Origin: Sphingobacterium daejeonense | Lineage (GTDB): Bacteria > Bacteroidota > Bacteroidia > Sphingobacteriales > Sphingobacteriaceae | Length of the DNA stretch: 64,000 nucleotides | Direction of reading: 5' to 3' | Assembly: GCF_901472535.1 (NCBI RefSeq) | Contig: NZ_LR590470.1 | Location: forward strand, 124,001 to 188,000 | Shown here: piece after piece, positions 1 to 10,397 of the stretch | Numbering within the stretch: position 1 is the first letter of the stretch | How the letters are laid out: each line of letters begins with the position of its first letter | Notes under the pieces: model-generated | What the model saw: the letters and a program-made list of their open reading frames with translations, nothing else | The model's database searches: none | Told to the model about the DNA's origin: nothing | Translations under genes and position numbers: made by a program

Positions 1-623
1 TTGCTCACAAAATCTGTGTTATACGGATAGGTAATATTATCTTTTAAATCTTTTGATAGTGTGTAAAAACTTGAACTGGAATTTGTTGCAATTTCTATAT
101 AAGAAGCTTCTGTTGGGATTTTATCTAAAATGTTTAATTCAATTTTTGAAGTTATTCTCTTTAAAGCCAACTTAGAATATGTGGAATCTTTTGATACTTT
201 AAAAGATTTGTTTAAAATAAAAACATCACTTATATCGTAATCTTTAATTTTAAATATTTCTTTTTCTATAAATCTTGTGAATACCGATTGATATTTTGTA
301 TACAATGAATGTGTATTACTATTGTCAAAACCTACTGCTCTCAATGTATAATCTCCATTTGGAAGTTTCAAGCTTAGTGAACTAGCTGAACCTTTTACAG
401 GTCTCATTAATGTATCTATGGGTAGTAAGTCTTTGTCAAGCAAAACATACAGAATATTATTAATTGGACTTGCTGCAGTAGAACTCGAAGTTGCAGCTTT
501 GCTGTCCATGGGTATATGGGATTCATTAAAACCACTAACTGTAAATTTCAGTTCATGCAATTTTGAATTGTCAATTGGATTTGGTTCATTGTTGTTTTTT
601 GAACAGCTCATAACAAGAGACAT
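1..623 (-). CDS. Partial lipoprotein, function unknown, runs off left edge
   Basis: An uninterrupted reading frame runs from ATG at 623 down to base 1 (207 codons) and continues outside the window. The fourth to sixth residues read VMSC followed by SKNNNEPNP, a lipobox-like site and the Asn/Pro/Asp-rich linker usual behind the lipidated Cys of Bacteroidota lipoproteins. The rest is beta-rich (LYVLLDKD, LKLPNGDYTLRAVGFD) and loosely recalls FimB/Mfa2-type or other surface beta-sandwich lipoproteins; no family assignment is made. The signal peptide is too short from this ATG. The same frame continues upstream to a TTG at 662 (IKLYKHY, stop, PLWGMSLVMSC), so one in-frame TAA separates a plausible signal-peptide start from the lipobox. 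The gene may therefore be damaged at its 5' end or carry a base error. The plus-strand frame opposite is a shadow. Confidence 0.6.
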   Translation of the reverse strand, partial: MSLVMSCSKNNNEPNPIDNSKLHELKFTVSGFNESHIPMDSKAATSSSTAASPINNILYVLLDKDLLPIDTLMRPVKGSASSLSLKLPNGDYTLRAVGFDNSNTHSLYTKYQSVFTRFIEKEIFKIKDYDISDVFILNKSFKVSKDSTYSKLALKRITSKIELNILDKIPTEASYIEIATNSSSSFYTLSKDLKDNITYPYNTDFVS

Positions 624-639
624 CCCCCACAACGGTTAA

Positions 640-876
640 TAATGCTTGTATAATTTTATCAAAAAAAGATTAGTAAAAAGCAAAATTAAGCAAAACGGCT
701 AAATCCGTTACTATACAGTAGTTTATAAATTGATGGTCTAACAATCAATGCAACATTGGCACAAATGGGTTGTTCGTTGTTGTGGAATATGTTTCGCTAT
801 GGAATGACCGAAAACAGAGGTTTTTTCCTAAATCTGAAAAATTTCCACACCCAACCCCTAAAAGTCGCCTGACCGC
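640..876. other. Intergenic stretch, no gene seen
   Basis: No supported gene lies between the lipoprotein start and the hairpin at 877. A weak 5-bp inverted repeat (AACGG/CCGTT, 694-709) is present. Composition changes here from AT-rich on the left to the more GC-rich fructan locus on the right, so this is the probable left boundary zone of that locus. Confidence 0.4.
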
Positions 877-947
877 AAAAGTCTAAGGGGGGCTGTCTGC
901 TATATTGCTCACAAGCAAATGTAGCAGACAGCCCCCCTTAGACTTTT
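877..947. terminator. Perfect 26-bp inverted repeat, probable terminator of the fructan operon
   Basis: The arm at 877-902 is exactly complementary to 922-947, with a 19-base loop that can form a small TTGC/GCAA stem of its own. The arm contains a run of six G opposite six C and ends in AAAA/TTTT. It begins two bases beyond the stop codon of the GH32 gene (950), the last gene of the minus-strand operon, which fits a strong rho-independent terminator. At 26 perfectly paired bases it is longer than most terminators. Confidence 0.7.
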
Positions 948-949
948 AC

Positions 950-2465
950 TTAACGCTTACCTACCGTTTGTGGTATTTTTTCTACCTTAAGGTTTTTGAT
1001 TCCAACAGCTGTTTTTAGATGCAGACGTGTCAGTGTCTGATCGACAAAAAATAAGCTGGTTAAATTTGTCGTACCGTGATCTGCAAATAGTTCGATTGAA
1101 CTGCGATCCACCAACACGGTGAACTCCAGGTTGTCCTCTTTAGAAGCCCTTGGCGCCACAGCTCGCTGTACATACCTTTCGCTGAATGCCACATGTCCGG
1201 CCTTACTCCTGTCGATATAGTATTCGTTCTTACCTTTATTATAACCAAATAGCAGTTTGTCTCCCTGCGCATTTGCTAAGGTAAACTCGAAATCAGCCCG
1301 CTGATCTGCGGAGAATGCCAACCTAAACTGACTTCCGACCTCTATGGAGTCCGTTTTTAAGGTTTCCGTGTCAAGGTTTATCGGCGATGTAACGCTTTGC
1401 AGTTCCTTTACCGGTTCAGAGGCCAGAATCCACTTGTCAGCGACCTTACTCAAAGAAAGTTCACGGGCAATCGTCATGGCACTTCTCCATTTTGAAGCAG
1501 GTACGACATTGGCATATTCCCAATTGCTCATCCAGCCCACCAAGATATGGCGTTCTCCTACATTAGAAAACGTGACGCCTGCATAATCGTCCGGTCCATA
1601 GTCCATCCAACGGGTATCCGTTTGGGTAGAGGTAAATGCCTTGCCATCAAAATCTCCAACAAAATATTGCGTTGCCGAACCGGTATTCGGACCTCCGGGA
1701 TTGAGGCTGACGATAAGCACCCATTTGTCACCTTCGGAAGTAGAGAACTTCAACAGATCTGGACACTCCCATACACCACCGTGCGCGCCAACACCTTCTC
1801 CAAATTCGCCGGAGTGCGACCATTCTTTCAAATTAGGCGAAGTATAAAACTAATGGTTTGTTTGGTCGCCAATACCATCACCCATTGTGAACTGCCTTCA
1901 TGCCAGAAAACTTTGGGGTCTCGAAAATCCCATATACCGGGATTAGGCAGTACCGGATTCCCTTCGTATTTCGTCCAGCTACGACCCTTATCGGTACTGT
2001 AGGCAATGCTCTGGTACTGGTGAAGCCCCGTTTTTTCGTGTTCAATAGCTTGGTTATGATGCGTAAAGATCGCTACCATGGCATTCTCTCCGAAACCCGC
2101 TGTATTGCTTTTGTCTACGACAGCGCTTCCGAAAAAATTGTTCCTAAAGAATCAGGATAGAGAGCGATTTTCTGCTCTTCCCAATGGATCAAATCTTTAC
2201 TGATGGCATGTCCCCAATGCATGGGGCCCCAAACAGTAGAATCTGGGTTGTGCTGAAAAAACAGGTGGTATTCGCCATCCAAATAGACAAGACCGTTCGG
2301 GTCATTCATCCAGCCACTATCCGGTGAAAAGTGATACGCCGGGCGGTAGAGTTCCAAACTATCCTGGACCACCTCTGCATTATCATCGCTTTTCTGACCA
2401 CCACAGGCCATCAAACTCATCGCAAATACAGCTACTGCAAATGTCTTTCTCATGTTTTTGTTCAT
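950..2465 (-). pseudogene. GH32 fructan hydrolase lipoprotein (levanase/inulinase/invertase type), two frame breaks
   Basis: Exo- or endo-acting beta-fructosidase of glycoside hydrolase family 32, likely cleaving fructan or fructo-oligosaccharide at the cell surface or in the periplasm. The start at 2465 gives a lipoprotein signal ending SLMAC. The canonical GH32 motifs are all present: WMNDPNG with the nucleophile Asp, FRDPKVF with the stabilising Asp, and ECPD with the acid/base Glu. A beta-sandwich domain ending near VEKIPQT follows. As given, the frame breaks twice: one C missing near 2129 (IFS then GSAVVDKS in the next frame) and one A missing near 1846-1849 (QTISF then YTSPNLKEW). Restoring both gives one protein of about 505 aa. 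It is the last gene of the operon. Whether it prefers levan, inulin or sucrose cannot be read from sequence alone. Confidence 0.85.
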
Positions 2466-2593
2466 TTTATAATTGATTTATCGTACAAAAGGGTTATTCA
2501 TGCTATCTTTTAGTATTCAATTTATGGGATCCCTACATACACAACGCCTGTCATCAAGCTTTTGTTCGGGTTTTCCAAATTCATCCATCATTC

Positions 2594-4212
2594 CTAAGAA
2601 GCCTTCTCGACGGTTAGACCACTTACCTTAACTGTTCCTTTATCAGCAAAGATAGTCCAAGGATTTTGGTTCATTTTCGTGATACGATTCGTAAAAGCAA
2701 CCTGATCATTTATGTAGACAATGCACAAGGATTTCTCCATCACAATCTTCACATCGAACACTTTGTTAGACGGTACAACAAGCGGCGTAAAATTAAGTTC
2801 TGCTTTGTTGGTAACAGATGTACCTGTGTTTTTCGCTTCTTGATGCATGAATACAGATGGCATGCCCCAACGACCGGAAGACGTCAAATCGAACGATACC
2901 GAATAGATCTCGGACAAATCTCCACAGACTCCGAATGAAAATCCGAATTGGTCGGATTGCGAAGCGTCGATCGTCATCGATATCTTGACAGGCGAAGTAT
3001 TCCTGTTAAATAAGGCATAACTTCTGGATGATGATTGGGCGGTGACGATATACGACCCATTGTCACCTAATACAGTTCCTTCCGATGTTATTTTGGCAAG
3101 AGGTAGGCGAGAGCTGAATTTCGCATCTACCGCATCCGGGATAGCTGATATAATTTCCCGCTGGGCTGTTGGACCAGCTTATGCGTAATCAGTGATCCAG
3201 ACCAATGGAGCTCGTTATTACTGTTTACGGTCTGGCCGGTAGATGCCCAACCGGAAAGGTATCGCGTATTGCCATCACTTGCAGTCTTGGCAGCATACAT
3301 ATAGAGCCCATCAAACGTTTCATGATGTCCGCTTGCGTCCCTGCATATCTTCCAAGGTCCATTTGGTGAATCGGCAATGCGATAAAACGTTTTGCGATGT
3401 TCGTCTCGGTTGATCCGGGAGAAAGTAAGGTACCACTTACTACCGATCTTAAAAATATCCGGACACTCCAGAATTTCAGCATCAGTTTCGATTTCGTAAA
3501 CTCCTGGGTTGTTGGAACTCGTCGCCACCAAAGGTTCGATCTGCGACCAATTAGTCAAATCAGTTGATGTATAGCGGGCAATAACACCTTGATCATCTTT
3601 CCGCGTGGTAACAAGCATGACATAACTATTACGCGTATCGTCCCAATAGACGTGCGGATCGCGAAAATTATTTTGATCGTAGCCATTTGAGGCCTGAAAT
3701 GTCGCAGTAGGCTGCTTCGTCCAGTTCAATAGATCAGCAGATGTCGCCAACATGACTTTTTCGGCAGGACTTAGATTTCCGTTGTGACCTGTATAGAAAC
3801 AATAATATACATGGTCCTTTTTGATGAAACTTCCGGTACCGATCCATTCTTCTTGACTGCCCGGCGCACCGGCGGGAAGCACCTCCATAAATCCGTCAAA
3901 CGTAGCATAATCATTCGTTCTAGTAAGATAGATGGGGTGTTTATTTGCATTTTCATAAAGATAAAAGAGATAGAATTTATTATCATCAGTATTATAATAA
4001 GGCATAGGATCCCCCACATACCCGTGTTGGGGTTTGTAAAAAGTCTGATAAAGGCCAGTCTCTTCAGGGCTTCTGCATGTCGTTGACATATCCACCGATG
4101 GATTGTCGTCATCGGGCACCACGGTATCTTTTTCGCTGCTGCATCCGGATATGATATGCAACAACATCACTAATGGGAATATATACATGGGCTGTTTCAT
4201 TATGTATTTCAT
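2594..4212 (-). pseudogene. GH32-like fructan hydrolase lipoprotein with variant nucleophile motif, one frame break
   Basis: Second GH32 enzyme of the locus, about 540 aa after repair. Signal peptide with lipobox IISGC near residue 24. The usual WMNDPNG is replaced by YVGDPMPYY, which keeps the Asp. The RDP motif (NNFRDPHVYW) and the acid/base motif (LECPDIF) are clear. The C-terminal piece (2594-2977 and the stretch before it) is a beta-sandwich domain of the sort found after GH32 propellers. The frame breaks near 3154-3156, where one extra T on the plus strand restores GKIISAIPDAVDAKF. Its position next to the SusCD/SGBP genes suggests a surface enzyme equivalent in place to the endo-levanase of the Bacteroides fructan locus. 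Activity is inferred from family membership only. Confidence 0.8.
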
Positions 4213-4366
4213 TCTACTTGTTTTTTAGAAAAGGAATATACGCATTTATGTGTGTATCCCGATATTGTCATCACAATCCCTTGGTAGAACGGTGAAGCAA
4301 TCTGAAGAAAGCATTTAGCCACTTCATCAGATTACTTCGTCGCCCCCCTCGTCATGATATCATATT

Positions 4367-5476
4367 TTACTCTTTTGGCAGCGCCTTCAGTTCATCCCAA
4401 TACATCCGCTGCGTCGGGAAAGCTACCGGCTGTCCATTTGCATGTTCGTGCGGCATCACAAGAATATTGCTAATGATCGCGGTACGGTCGGCCGGGATAT
4501 AGAAGATCAGCTCCTGCCATTGGCCTAGATGTTCTTCGGAGTACCAAGCTCTCAACCAGGCTTTGTCAGTTTCACCGTCGGCCTGTATTTCCAGCTGTAC
4601 ATCGCCTGCAACCTGTTTGAGTACCATAAGTGAAAAACGGCTATATTCTGCAGGATCGACATTCACTTTATTTTCATTCCATAGTGCACCGCCATGCCAC
4701 CCTTCTCCGGTACTCGCATTCCTTTCAAAAGAAGCACAGAAGTCCGTGGTGTTGATACCACCTGTCTTTGGATTAGGTGTACTGCTATCAACTGGCCCTC
4801 CGCCCAATTGAGCCCACTGCCGCATGACATCTTCGCCATTATACAGCACCAAAGGAAGTATAGGTTCGTCACCTAACATCACCGTTACCGTGTATGTAAA
4901 CCTCTCTCCTTGATAGGTCAGTGTATACGTGACAGGCGAAGTGAAATCCACATAACTACCTTGATCGGGTGATATTGCCGCTCCTTCGGTATATGCGATG
5001 ACAGGGCTCAACGCTGTGACGTCCGTACTCTCGGGCAAATATATCAACACCGTTTTTTCGCTTTGATTAACGATACCGGTTCGCCCTCCGATCCTAAACG
5101 AAGTAATCTCTGCTTTGATCTCCTTGACCGTCACCTTGTAGGTAGTATAGAGATTGCCGTTGAATACGCGGTATTCGATCGGCGTAGTGGCCGAGTAGGT
5201 AAAGTTCTGAGCAACGCCTGAGGCGGGGGCTATCGTGGCATTTGCAGGCAACGTAATAACGGGGGATACCGCTGCCAGGTTGGTGCCAGCTGGCACGAAC
5301 ACGGTAATTGTACCAGCCTCATTGTCCACAACACCTTCTGCACCGTTTACCGCAAAAGATGTGATATTTACATCAGAGTCAAGTACCAAAGGGTCGCTTG
5401 TCTCATCCTTACAGGCTGTGGTGATACAGGCAAAAAGCGTGATCAGCACCAGACTTATATTCTTTAATGTTGTCAT
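4367..5476 (-). CDS. Surface glycan-binding lipoprotein of the fructan locus (SusE/F-like position)
   Basis: 369-aa lipoprotein with signal ending TTAC near residue 22. Two similar Ig-like modules of about 85 residues follow, recognisable by repeated ITSFxxxG and TYxVTV patterns (about residues 37-118 and 124-200), as in DUF5018-type repeats. The C-terminal half (about 210-369) has a jelly-roll character, with GWHGGALWNE and WQELIFYIP strands typical of carbohydrate-binding domains. No glycosidase motif is seen. Between susD and a GH32 gene it occupies the slot of the surface glycan-binding protein in fructan loci (compare BT1761 of B. thetaiotaomicron). It probably holds fructan at the outer membrane for the GH32 enzymes and SusCD. 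Binding specificity is inferred. Confidence 0.7.
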   Translation of the reverse strand: MTTLKNISLVLITLFACITTACKDETSDPLVLDSDVNITSFAVNGAEGVVDNEAGTITVFVPAGTNLAAVSPVITLPANATIAPASGVAQNFTYSATTPIEYRVFNGNLYTTYKVTVKEIKAEITSFRIGGRTGIVNQSEKTVLIYLPESTDVTALSPVIAYTEGAAISPDQGSYVDFTSPVTYTLTYQGERFTYTVTVMLGDEPILPLVLYNGEDVMRQWAQLGGGPVDSSTPNPKTGGINTTDFCASFERNASTGEGWHGGALWNENKVNVDPAEYSRFSLMVLKQVAGDVQLEIQADGETDKAWLRAWYSEEHLGQWQELIFYIPADRTAIISNILVMPHEHANGQPVAFPTQRMYWDELKALPKE

Positions 5477-5518
5477 AAAATTAGATTTTAATTTTTCTGC
5501 ATTCTTATTGACTCAATT

Positions 5519-7198
5519 TTAGTAACCCGGATTTTGTTTATACAGGTATTTGCTCAAGGTAATCTGTGCTTCGGGGATGGGCAGATACTCGTGTTTGTCG
5601 GTCACGAACTGAGCATTAGCGTAATAAGACCTCCGTGTCCTTTCTACTCCGTAGTATTCATTCATCGCCTGTCCCGCATTCCCCCAGCGTACCAGATCAA
5701 AGAAACGACCGTTTTCCATGGCCAGTTCCAGCCGACGTTCCCAACGTAGCGCCTGACGGGCAGTAGACTGGCTCCATGTGATATTTATACCGTCTTGATA
5801 GGTTTCGATACGGGATTCGCCCGAAGCATACCCCGTAAGGGCCAGACTGTTTTTAGCCCGAGTGCGAAGCTCATTAATAAGCGGCAAAGCTTCGGAATGC
5901 CGCCCTAGCTCGATCAAAGCTTCTGCCCGCATCAACAATACATCGGCAAAACGGATCACAATACGGTTCTTGGAATTTGCGTAAAATGGCACCATCGGCA
6001 CGAAACAATCACAATCGGGATCTACATTTTCTTTCAACGATGCATACACCGAGTATTCGGCGGGATTACGGTTCCAGCTCTCCTCATAAATACGGTTGCT
6101 GTTGTATTTATAGGGCAAGCCCGGAATCGCAACGGTATGGAAAAGACGTGGATCATACTTCTCAGAGGTGCTATAGGCATTCAGCGTGTTGTAATTTGTC
6201 AACGGAAGGCCGTCACCCGAGGTACGAAATGCATTGACGAGGCTCTGACTTGGCTTATTGAAATCACAGCATCCCACGCCCATAGGTACAGATAACAAGT
6301 CGGATAAGTTGACACGTCCAAATTTTGTACCGTCATCTTTAGAATATTGCACCGAAAAAAGAGCTTCACTACCGTTTTCGTAGCTTCCGGGCAAGAAGTT
6401 AAAGGCAAAATCTGATTCCAAAGTATGTCCCGAGGACAAAACCAACTCGGTATTTTCCAGTACTTGCTGCAGATCTGCTTGATTGATGCTCGTGACAGCA
6501 TGTTTTTCAGCTTCGTCCTGACGGTAAGCCTTGTACAAATAAGTTTTGGCTAGATAACCTGCCGCTGCAAATTTATTGGCACGACCTATTTCGGACTGGA
6601 CAGGGGGTAGATGCTCCGTAGCATATTCAAAATCATCTACAATCTTCTGCCAAAGCTCGTCGTTGCTTAGTGCTCTATTGGACACCAATTCATATTCATC
6701 CACCGGTTTATTTTCATCTACATAAGGGACGTATTTAAACAAAACTTTGAGTAGAAAATAAAAATGTCCCCGAAGAAACCTTGCTTCGCCCATTTTTGCT
6801 TCCCTGTTGGCCAAGTTATCCGATTCTTGTATAGCGCGAATCGTGTTGTTCGCGCGTGATATCGCGACATAACACTGAAACCATAGGCGGTCGACTTCTC
6901 CGAAATTCGGTAGGATGTTGTTGGATACTTCGAAAAAGTGAAAAGTCTGGATATCCGAAGGGCCGGACCCGCCTTTGTAGGCATCGTCGGACCGTACCGT
7001 TCCGTACGGCCAAAGGCTAAGTGGTACATCGTAGTGATCATTTCCCAAAGCTGAATAGGTAGCCGTAAGTAGTTTATCAGGATCGTTTACCTGATCGGCA
7101 CTCAATACGCCGTTCGGTGTTTCGTTCAGGAAATCAGAGCATCCAGACAATAACAGTGACAACGAAATAAAGGTAAATATTTTATTAAATGCGTTCAT
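5519..7198 (-). CDS. SusD/RagB-family nutrient-binding lipoprotein
   Basis: 559 aa, normal for SusD. Lipoprotein signal with LLLSGC at about residue 20, followed by the family's start SDFLNETPNG. TPR-like helices fill the N-terminal half (FLRGHFYFLLKVLFKYVPYV), and the C-terminal RagB/SusD signature RFADVLLMRAEALIEL is present. It forms the lid on the SusC barrel and binds oligosaccharide at the cell surface. It lies 31 bp behind susC in the same operon; fructan as ligand is inferred from the adjacent GH32 and fructokinase genes. The final residues KYLYKQNPGY are the usual SusD terminus. Confidence 0.93.
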   Translation of the reverse strand: MNAFNKIFTFISLSLLLSGCSDFLNETPNGVLSADQVNDPDKLLTATYSALGNDHYDVPLSLWPYGTVRSDDAYKGGSGPSDIQTFHFFEVSNNILPNFGEVDRLWFQCYVAISRANNTIRAIQESDNLANREAKMGEARFLRGHFYFLLKVLFKYVPYVDENKPVDEYELVSNRALSNDELWQKIVDDFEYATEHLPPVQSEIGRANKFAAAGYLAKTYLYKAYRQDEAEKHAVTSINQADLQQVLENTELVLSSGHTLESDFAFNFLPGSYENGSEALFSVQYSKDDGTKFGRVNLSDLLSVPMGVGCCDFNKPSQSLVNAFRTSGDGLPLTNYNTLNAYSTSEKYDPRLFHTVAIPGLPYKYNSNRIYEESWNRNPAEYSVYASLKENVDPDCDCFVPMVPFYANSKNRIVIRFADVLLMRAEALIELGRHSEALPLINELRTRAKNSLALTGYASGESRIETYQDGINITWSQSTARQALRWERRLELAMENGRFFDLVRWGNAGQAMNEYYGVERTRRSYYANAQFVTDKHEYLPIPEAQITLSKYLYKQNPGY

Positions 7199-7229
7199 AA
7201 TATGATGATTTAATTTTTACAATCTAAGG

Positions 7230-10200
7230 TTAAAATGAAACGTTCAATCCGGCAGTCCATGTCGTAGGGATCGGATATCCCCAGCCTACGTTTTCAGGAT
7301 CTACACCAGTGAAGTTCTTGGATTTTACGGTAAATAGATTCTGACCGCTCACGTAAAAGCGCAATCTGCTCATCTTCCACCTCGACACCATATCCGACGG
7401 TAATGTATATCCGAAAGAGATGTTACGCAATTTCATATACGAGCCGTTTTCGATATAGTACGTGGAAAAGCGGCCTTCGTCGTTGCTATTTGTAGTCTGT
7501 AGAGCAGGAATAGTAGAACTTGTGTTTTGAGGCGTCCAAGCATCCAACAGACGGGTTCCCTTGTTGGAATTTACATCGTCCACACTCCAAAAGTCAGTCT
7601 GCTTTTTCAGCCAATTTTCAACATCTAGTCCCTGCACTCCTTGAAAGTATACCGAAAGATCGAATGCACTATATTTGAGTGCGATATTTAAGCTGTACGA
7701 GAAATCGGGATGCGGCGTACCTATCCAAGTACGGTCGAGGTCGTTGATTTCGCTATCACTATCGTTTACGTTTACATAGCGTAAACGCCCGATACCTTTT
7801 CCTGTTTGGTTGACATGAGCATCGACCTCATCTTGGTTTTGGAAGATGCCATCCGTAACATAACCGTAGAAAGAACCTAAAGGTCGACCGACTATATTAT
7901 CTCCCGCACGGCCACCGTAAGAGTTCTCGACGGCTTCGGGCAAGTGGGTGACTTTATTTTTGTACGTTGAAAAAACACCGGTAATGTCGTAATCCAGTCC
8001 AAAAGACGTATTGTTTTTAAAACCCGCTGTAATGTCAAATCCCTTATTCTCCATCGAAGCACCATTGGCCCAACGGTATCCGCCCTCGCCTACGACCCCA
8101 ATGTACGCAGGGTTGATCAGCATGTCTTTTGTTTCTTTTACATACCAGTCAAAAGAGCCATATAAGTTACGTCCGAAGAGTTCAAAATCCAATCCAATAT
8201 TGGTCTGCGTAGTTGTTTCCCATTTCAGATCGTCGTTTTCGGTCTGTATTTTACGATATCCGGAAGGCAAGCTCCCTGTTCCGCCTCCGGAAATGTCATA
8301 AGCTGTTCCGTCTATGATAACCCACGTAGGGTCACCTACGCCATATTCGGGCACAAAAAGTCCGTAAGTAGCCAAGTTGTCTATTCCCTGATTTCCAGTC
8401 TGTCCCCAACCAACACGCAATTTCAGATCGGAAATGAAGCCCTTGGTATTTTCCATGAAATTCTCTTCCGAAACCCTCCATCCAGCGGTTACGGCAGGGA
8501 ACGTAGCAAAGCGGTTGTTTTTACCAAAACGCGATGAACCGTCATGACGCACAGTGAATGAAGCCAGATAACGGTCGTTGTAGGAATAGTTTAATTTTCC
8601 GAAATAAGACAATAGCGAAAAACCTGTAGCACCACCACCTACCGCAGCAGTACCCGTACTCACGCCCGGCCACATATATTCTGGTGTCTCAATAGCAAAC
8701 GCACCTTCCCCAGAGGTATAGGCATTAAAAGTGATGTCGTTTTGACGGTTCATTTCTATACCTCCTAAAATATCAAACGTATGCTTATCTATCGTCTTTC
8801 TATAGTTGGCTGTATTGGACCAAGTCCACTTCATCCAGTGCGCCTGTTCCATATTGACACCTGTCCGATTGTTATTCAAGAATCCCGATTGATAGGACAC
8901 TTCCATATTACGTTTGTAAAAGTTACCGTAATCCACACCATAGCTACTGCGTATATGCAACCCTTCAATAATCTGTACGTCAGCGTATACGTTTCCGAAC
9001 AAGCGCCAGTAATTGTAAGCGTTATTCCGGTTGTCATATAATAAACGCATCGGGTTATGGCGGTCATTCATCCCTTGCGCAGGGCCACCCCATCCCTCTC
9101 CGTCAATAGTGTGTACAGGTATCATCGGCAAAGCCTTTAAGGAAAGATCAAGCACATCACCAGGCACCTGTACTTCTCCGGTCTTGTTCAATGTAAAGTT
9201 TTCTCCAACAACCAGCTTTCCGTCAAACAACTTGTAGTCTGTGTTCATACGTGCTGATATACGGTTGAAATTAGTATGTTTGAGTGTGCCGTCATTGTTT
9301 AAGTATCCAAGCGAGAAAAAGGAGCTTCCTTTGTCAGTTGCCGAACTAAGAGAGGCATTATACGACTGTATAAGGCCTGTTTTCGATATCTCATCAAACC
9401 AGTCGGTATCTGATGCGTACATGGTTCTTTCAGAATCTAAATACTTTGATAGATACGTGTTATTAAGCTGTGGGAGGCCATTGCTGTCATATCCCCAATC
9501 AAAATAGTAACCTATATTGTTCGAGTTAGGATTTGCCCCTCCATTCACATTCGCTCGCCAAAGTGCTTGTCCGTATTCTCGTGCATTAAGCACCTCCATC
9601 TGGTTATTAAAATATGTACTGGTGAGATAAGAGTCAAAAGTCAGTTTTGGCGCACCTAGCTTACCCTTTTTTGTAGTAACGACAATTACCCCGTTGGCTG
9701 CCCGCGAACCGTAGATACTGGCAGAAGAAGCGTCGCGAAGTACCTGTATGCTCTCGATATCATTTGAATTCAGTTCGTGCATCCCCCCTTGGCTGGGCAC
9801 ACCGTCAATCACATAAAGAGGATCCTGACTACTATTTATCGAACCGATACCGCGCATGCGGACTGTAGCTGCGCCGCTGGGATTACCATCGGCCGTTACT
9901 GTCATACCGGCGACACGCCCTTGCATCGCTTTCATCGGATTGTTTTCAGCGGATTTCATGATCTCACTAACATTCACAACACTAACTGACCCGGTGAGAT
10001 CCTTTTTTCTTTCTGTCTGATACCCTGTCACTACGACCTCGTCCAAACTCTCCTGCGCACTAACCAAAAGAATTTCCAAAAACGATTGGCTATTGACCCT
10101 AACTATCTGACTTTCATAACCGATATAGGATATTTCTATCGAGGGATTGCTTCCGCTAAGGGCAATGTTAAACTCTCCATTTTCATTTGTTTGGGCTTTT

Positions 10201-10355
10201 TGCTGCGTGCCCGTAATCGCCAATGACGCTCCAGCTATCGGAGTTCCTGTACTGCTGTCCATGACTCTTCCCCGAAGCATTGCCTGTTGGGCAAAGCCAG
10301 ACAAGGACAATAGGAGCATGGAAAAGAGCAGTATCGCATTCTCTTTTGTAATCAT
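7230..10355 (-). CDS. SusC/RagA-family TonB-dependent outer-membrane transporter
   Basis: 1041 aa. Signal peptide (about 1-22, ending GFAQ), then a carboxypeptidase-regulatory-like domain (about 25-100, LRGRVMDSSTGTPIAGASL). Next come a TonB-box region (DEVVVTGYQTERKKDLTG), a plug domain with RIRGIGSIN-like and SIYGSRAANGVIVVTTK motifs, and a long beta-barrel ending in aromatic NVSF. There is no STN domain, so signalling goes through the hybrid regulator rather than an anti-sigma factor. Paired with susD, it imports fructo-oligosaccharides in a TonB-dependent way. One intact frame of over 3 kb, which stands out in a window with so many frame breaks. Confidence 0.94.
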   Translation of the reverse strand: MITKENAILLFSMLLLSLSGFAQQAMLRGRVMDSSTGTPIAGASLAITGTQQKAQTNENGEFNIALSGSNPSIEISYIGYESQIVRVNSQSFLEILLVSAQESLDEVVVTGYQTERKKDLTGSVSVVNVSEIMKSAENNPMKAMQGRVAGMTVTADGNPSGAATVRMRGIGSINSSQDPLYVIDGVPSQGGMHELNSNDIESIQVLRDASSASIYGSRAANGVIVVTTKKGKLGAPKLTFDSYLTSTYFNNQMEVLNAREYGQALWRANVNGGANPNSNNIGYYFDWGYDSNGLPQLNNTYLSKYLDSERTMYASDTDWFDEISKTGLIQSYNASLSSATDKGSSFFSLGYLNNDGTLKHTNFNRISARMNTDYKLFDGKLVVGENFTLNKTGEVQVPGDVLDLSLKALPMIPVHTIDGEGWGGPAQGMNDRHNPMRLLYDNRNNAYNYWRLFGNVYADVQIIEGLHIRSSYGVDYGNFYKRNMEVSYQSGFLNNNRTGVNMEQAHWMKWTWSNTANYRKTIDKHTFDILGGIEMNRQNDITFNAYTSGEGAFAIETPEYMWPGVSTGTAAVGGGATGFSLLSYFGKLNYSYNDRYLASFTVRHDGSSRFGKNNRFATFPAVTAGWRVSEENFMENTKGFISDLKLRVGWGQTGNQGIDNLATYGLFVPEYGVGDPTWVIIDGTAYDISGGGTGSLPSGYRKIQTENDDLKWETTTQTNIGLDFELFGRNLYGSFDWYVKETKDMLINPAYIGVVGEGGYRWANGASMENKGFDITAGFKNNTSFGLDYDITGVFSTYKNKVTHLPEAVENSYGGRAGDNIVGRPLGSFYGYVTDGIFQNQDEVDAHVNQTGKGIGRLRYVNVNDSDSEINDLDRTWIGTPHPDFSYSLNIALKYSAFDLSVYFQGVQGLDVENWLKKQTDFWSVDDVNSNKGTRLLDAWTPQNTSSTIPALQTTNSNDEGRFSTYYIENGSYMKLRNISFGYTLPSDMVSRWKMSRLRFYVSGQNLFTVKSKNFTGVDPENVGWGYPIPTTWTAGLNVSF

Positions 10356-10397
10356 AAAATTGGTGGTTTATAAATGAATAGAAATTTAAGTTTATTA

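Noticed and set aside
1547..2160. Plus-strand frames (151 and 86 codons) opposite the first GH32 gene
   Set aside because: The minus strand encodes clear GH32 motifs throughout; these are shadows.
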